Shown: positions 4,986-5,014 of the stretch, piece after piece
Layout: each line of letters begins with the position of its first letter
Position numbering within the stretch: position 1 is the first letter of the stretch
Assembly (NCBI GenBank): GCA_900556715.1
Contig: USPM01000044.1
Location: 1-5,014, forward strand
Direction: 5' to 3'
Origin: an uncultured Megamonas sp.
Lineage (GTDB): Bacteria; Bacillota_C; Negativicutes; Selenomonadales; Selenomonadaceae
Length of the DNA: 5,014 bases
Program-made: the position numbers and the translations under genes
The notes under the pieces: model-generated
Seen by the model: only the letters and a program-made list of their open reading frames with translations
What the model was told of the DNA's origin: nothing
The model's database searches: none

Positions 4986-5014
4986 ATGATGAAAATAAAT
5001 GTATCGGAAATAGC
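4986..5014 (+). CDS. Start of a gene, possibly YceD/DUF177 family (3' end outside window)
   Basis: Nine codons are visible, beginning MMKINVSEI from ATG 4986, with a second ATG at 4989. GAGG at 4973-4976 is 9 nt before the first ATG and 12 nt before the second. A full-consensus promoter lies just upstream, so a real gene starts here. MKINVSEI resembles the N-terminus of DUF177 (YceD/YlbN) proteins. In B. subtilis ylbN and rpmF sit next to ylbM, the tmcAL homologue, which is the divergent neighbour here. The family call is an inference from eight residues plus neighbourhood. Confidence 0.6.

Noticed and set aside
1..5014. Mobile element, CRISPR array, tRNA/rRNA or defence system
   Set aside because: No direct-repeat array, transposase or integrase motif, tRNA cloverleaf or defence domain was seen; every coding stretch is explained by known enzyme families.

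Overview
The window is AT-rich bacterial chromosome with short intergenic gaps, consensus sigma-A-type promoters, Shine-Dalgarno starts and U-tract terminators. It looks like a low-GC Bacillota genome. The gene set (glycyl radical enzyme plus activase for anaerobic metabolism, RodA, YlbM/TmcAL next to a probable DUF177 gene) fits an anaerobe of the Negativicutes or Clostridia type. A Negativicute such as a Megamonas relative is my guess from style only, not a demonstrated assignment.

Layout. Positions 1-1710 (+) hold the end of an anaerobic operon: the last codons of a glycyl radical enzyme (GRE), its radical SAM activating enzyme overlapping the GRE stop, and a fructose-6-phosphate aldolase/transaldolase-like protein (FSA/TalC family), closed by a strong intrinsic terminator. 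Positions 1760-2417 (+) hold a stand-alone YfcE-type metallophosphoesterase with its own promoter. Positions 2351-3590 (+) hold rodA, the peptidoglycan glycosyltransferase of the elongasome, driven by a full-consensus promoter that starts inside the end of yfcE. Positions 3598-4836 (-) hold tmcAL (ylbM), a tRNA-Met cytidine acetate ligase, convergent with rodA with only 7 bp between the stop codons. The likely rodA terminator lies inside the tmcAL coding region. From 4939 (+) a second full-consensus promoter, overlapping a 16-bp palindrome, leads into the first codons of a gene that may be yceD/DUF177.

How the genes relate. GRE, activase and FSA form one functional unit: the activase installs the glycyl radical, and the aldolase accompanies GRE/activase pairs in other bacteria too (E. 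coli fsaA beside ybiW-ybiY). The other genes are housekeeping. No clearly undescribed multi-gene system is visible. The most interesting points are the half-degenerate ferredoxin insert of the activase, which keeps exactly the four cysteines of one cluster, and the compact regulatory architecture: a terminator inside an antisense gene, and a consensus promoter running straight into a stem-loop.
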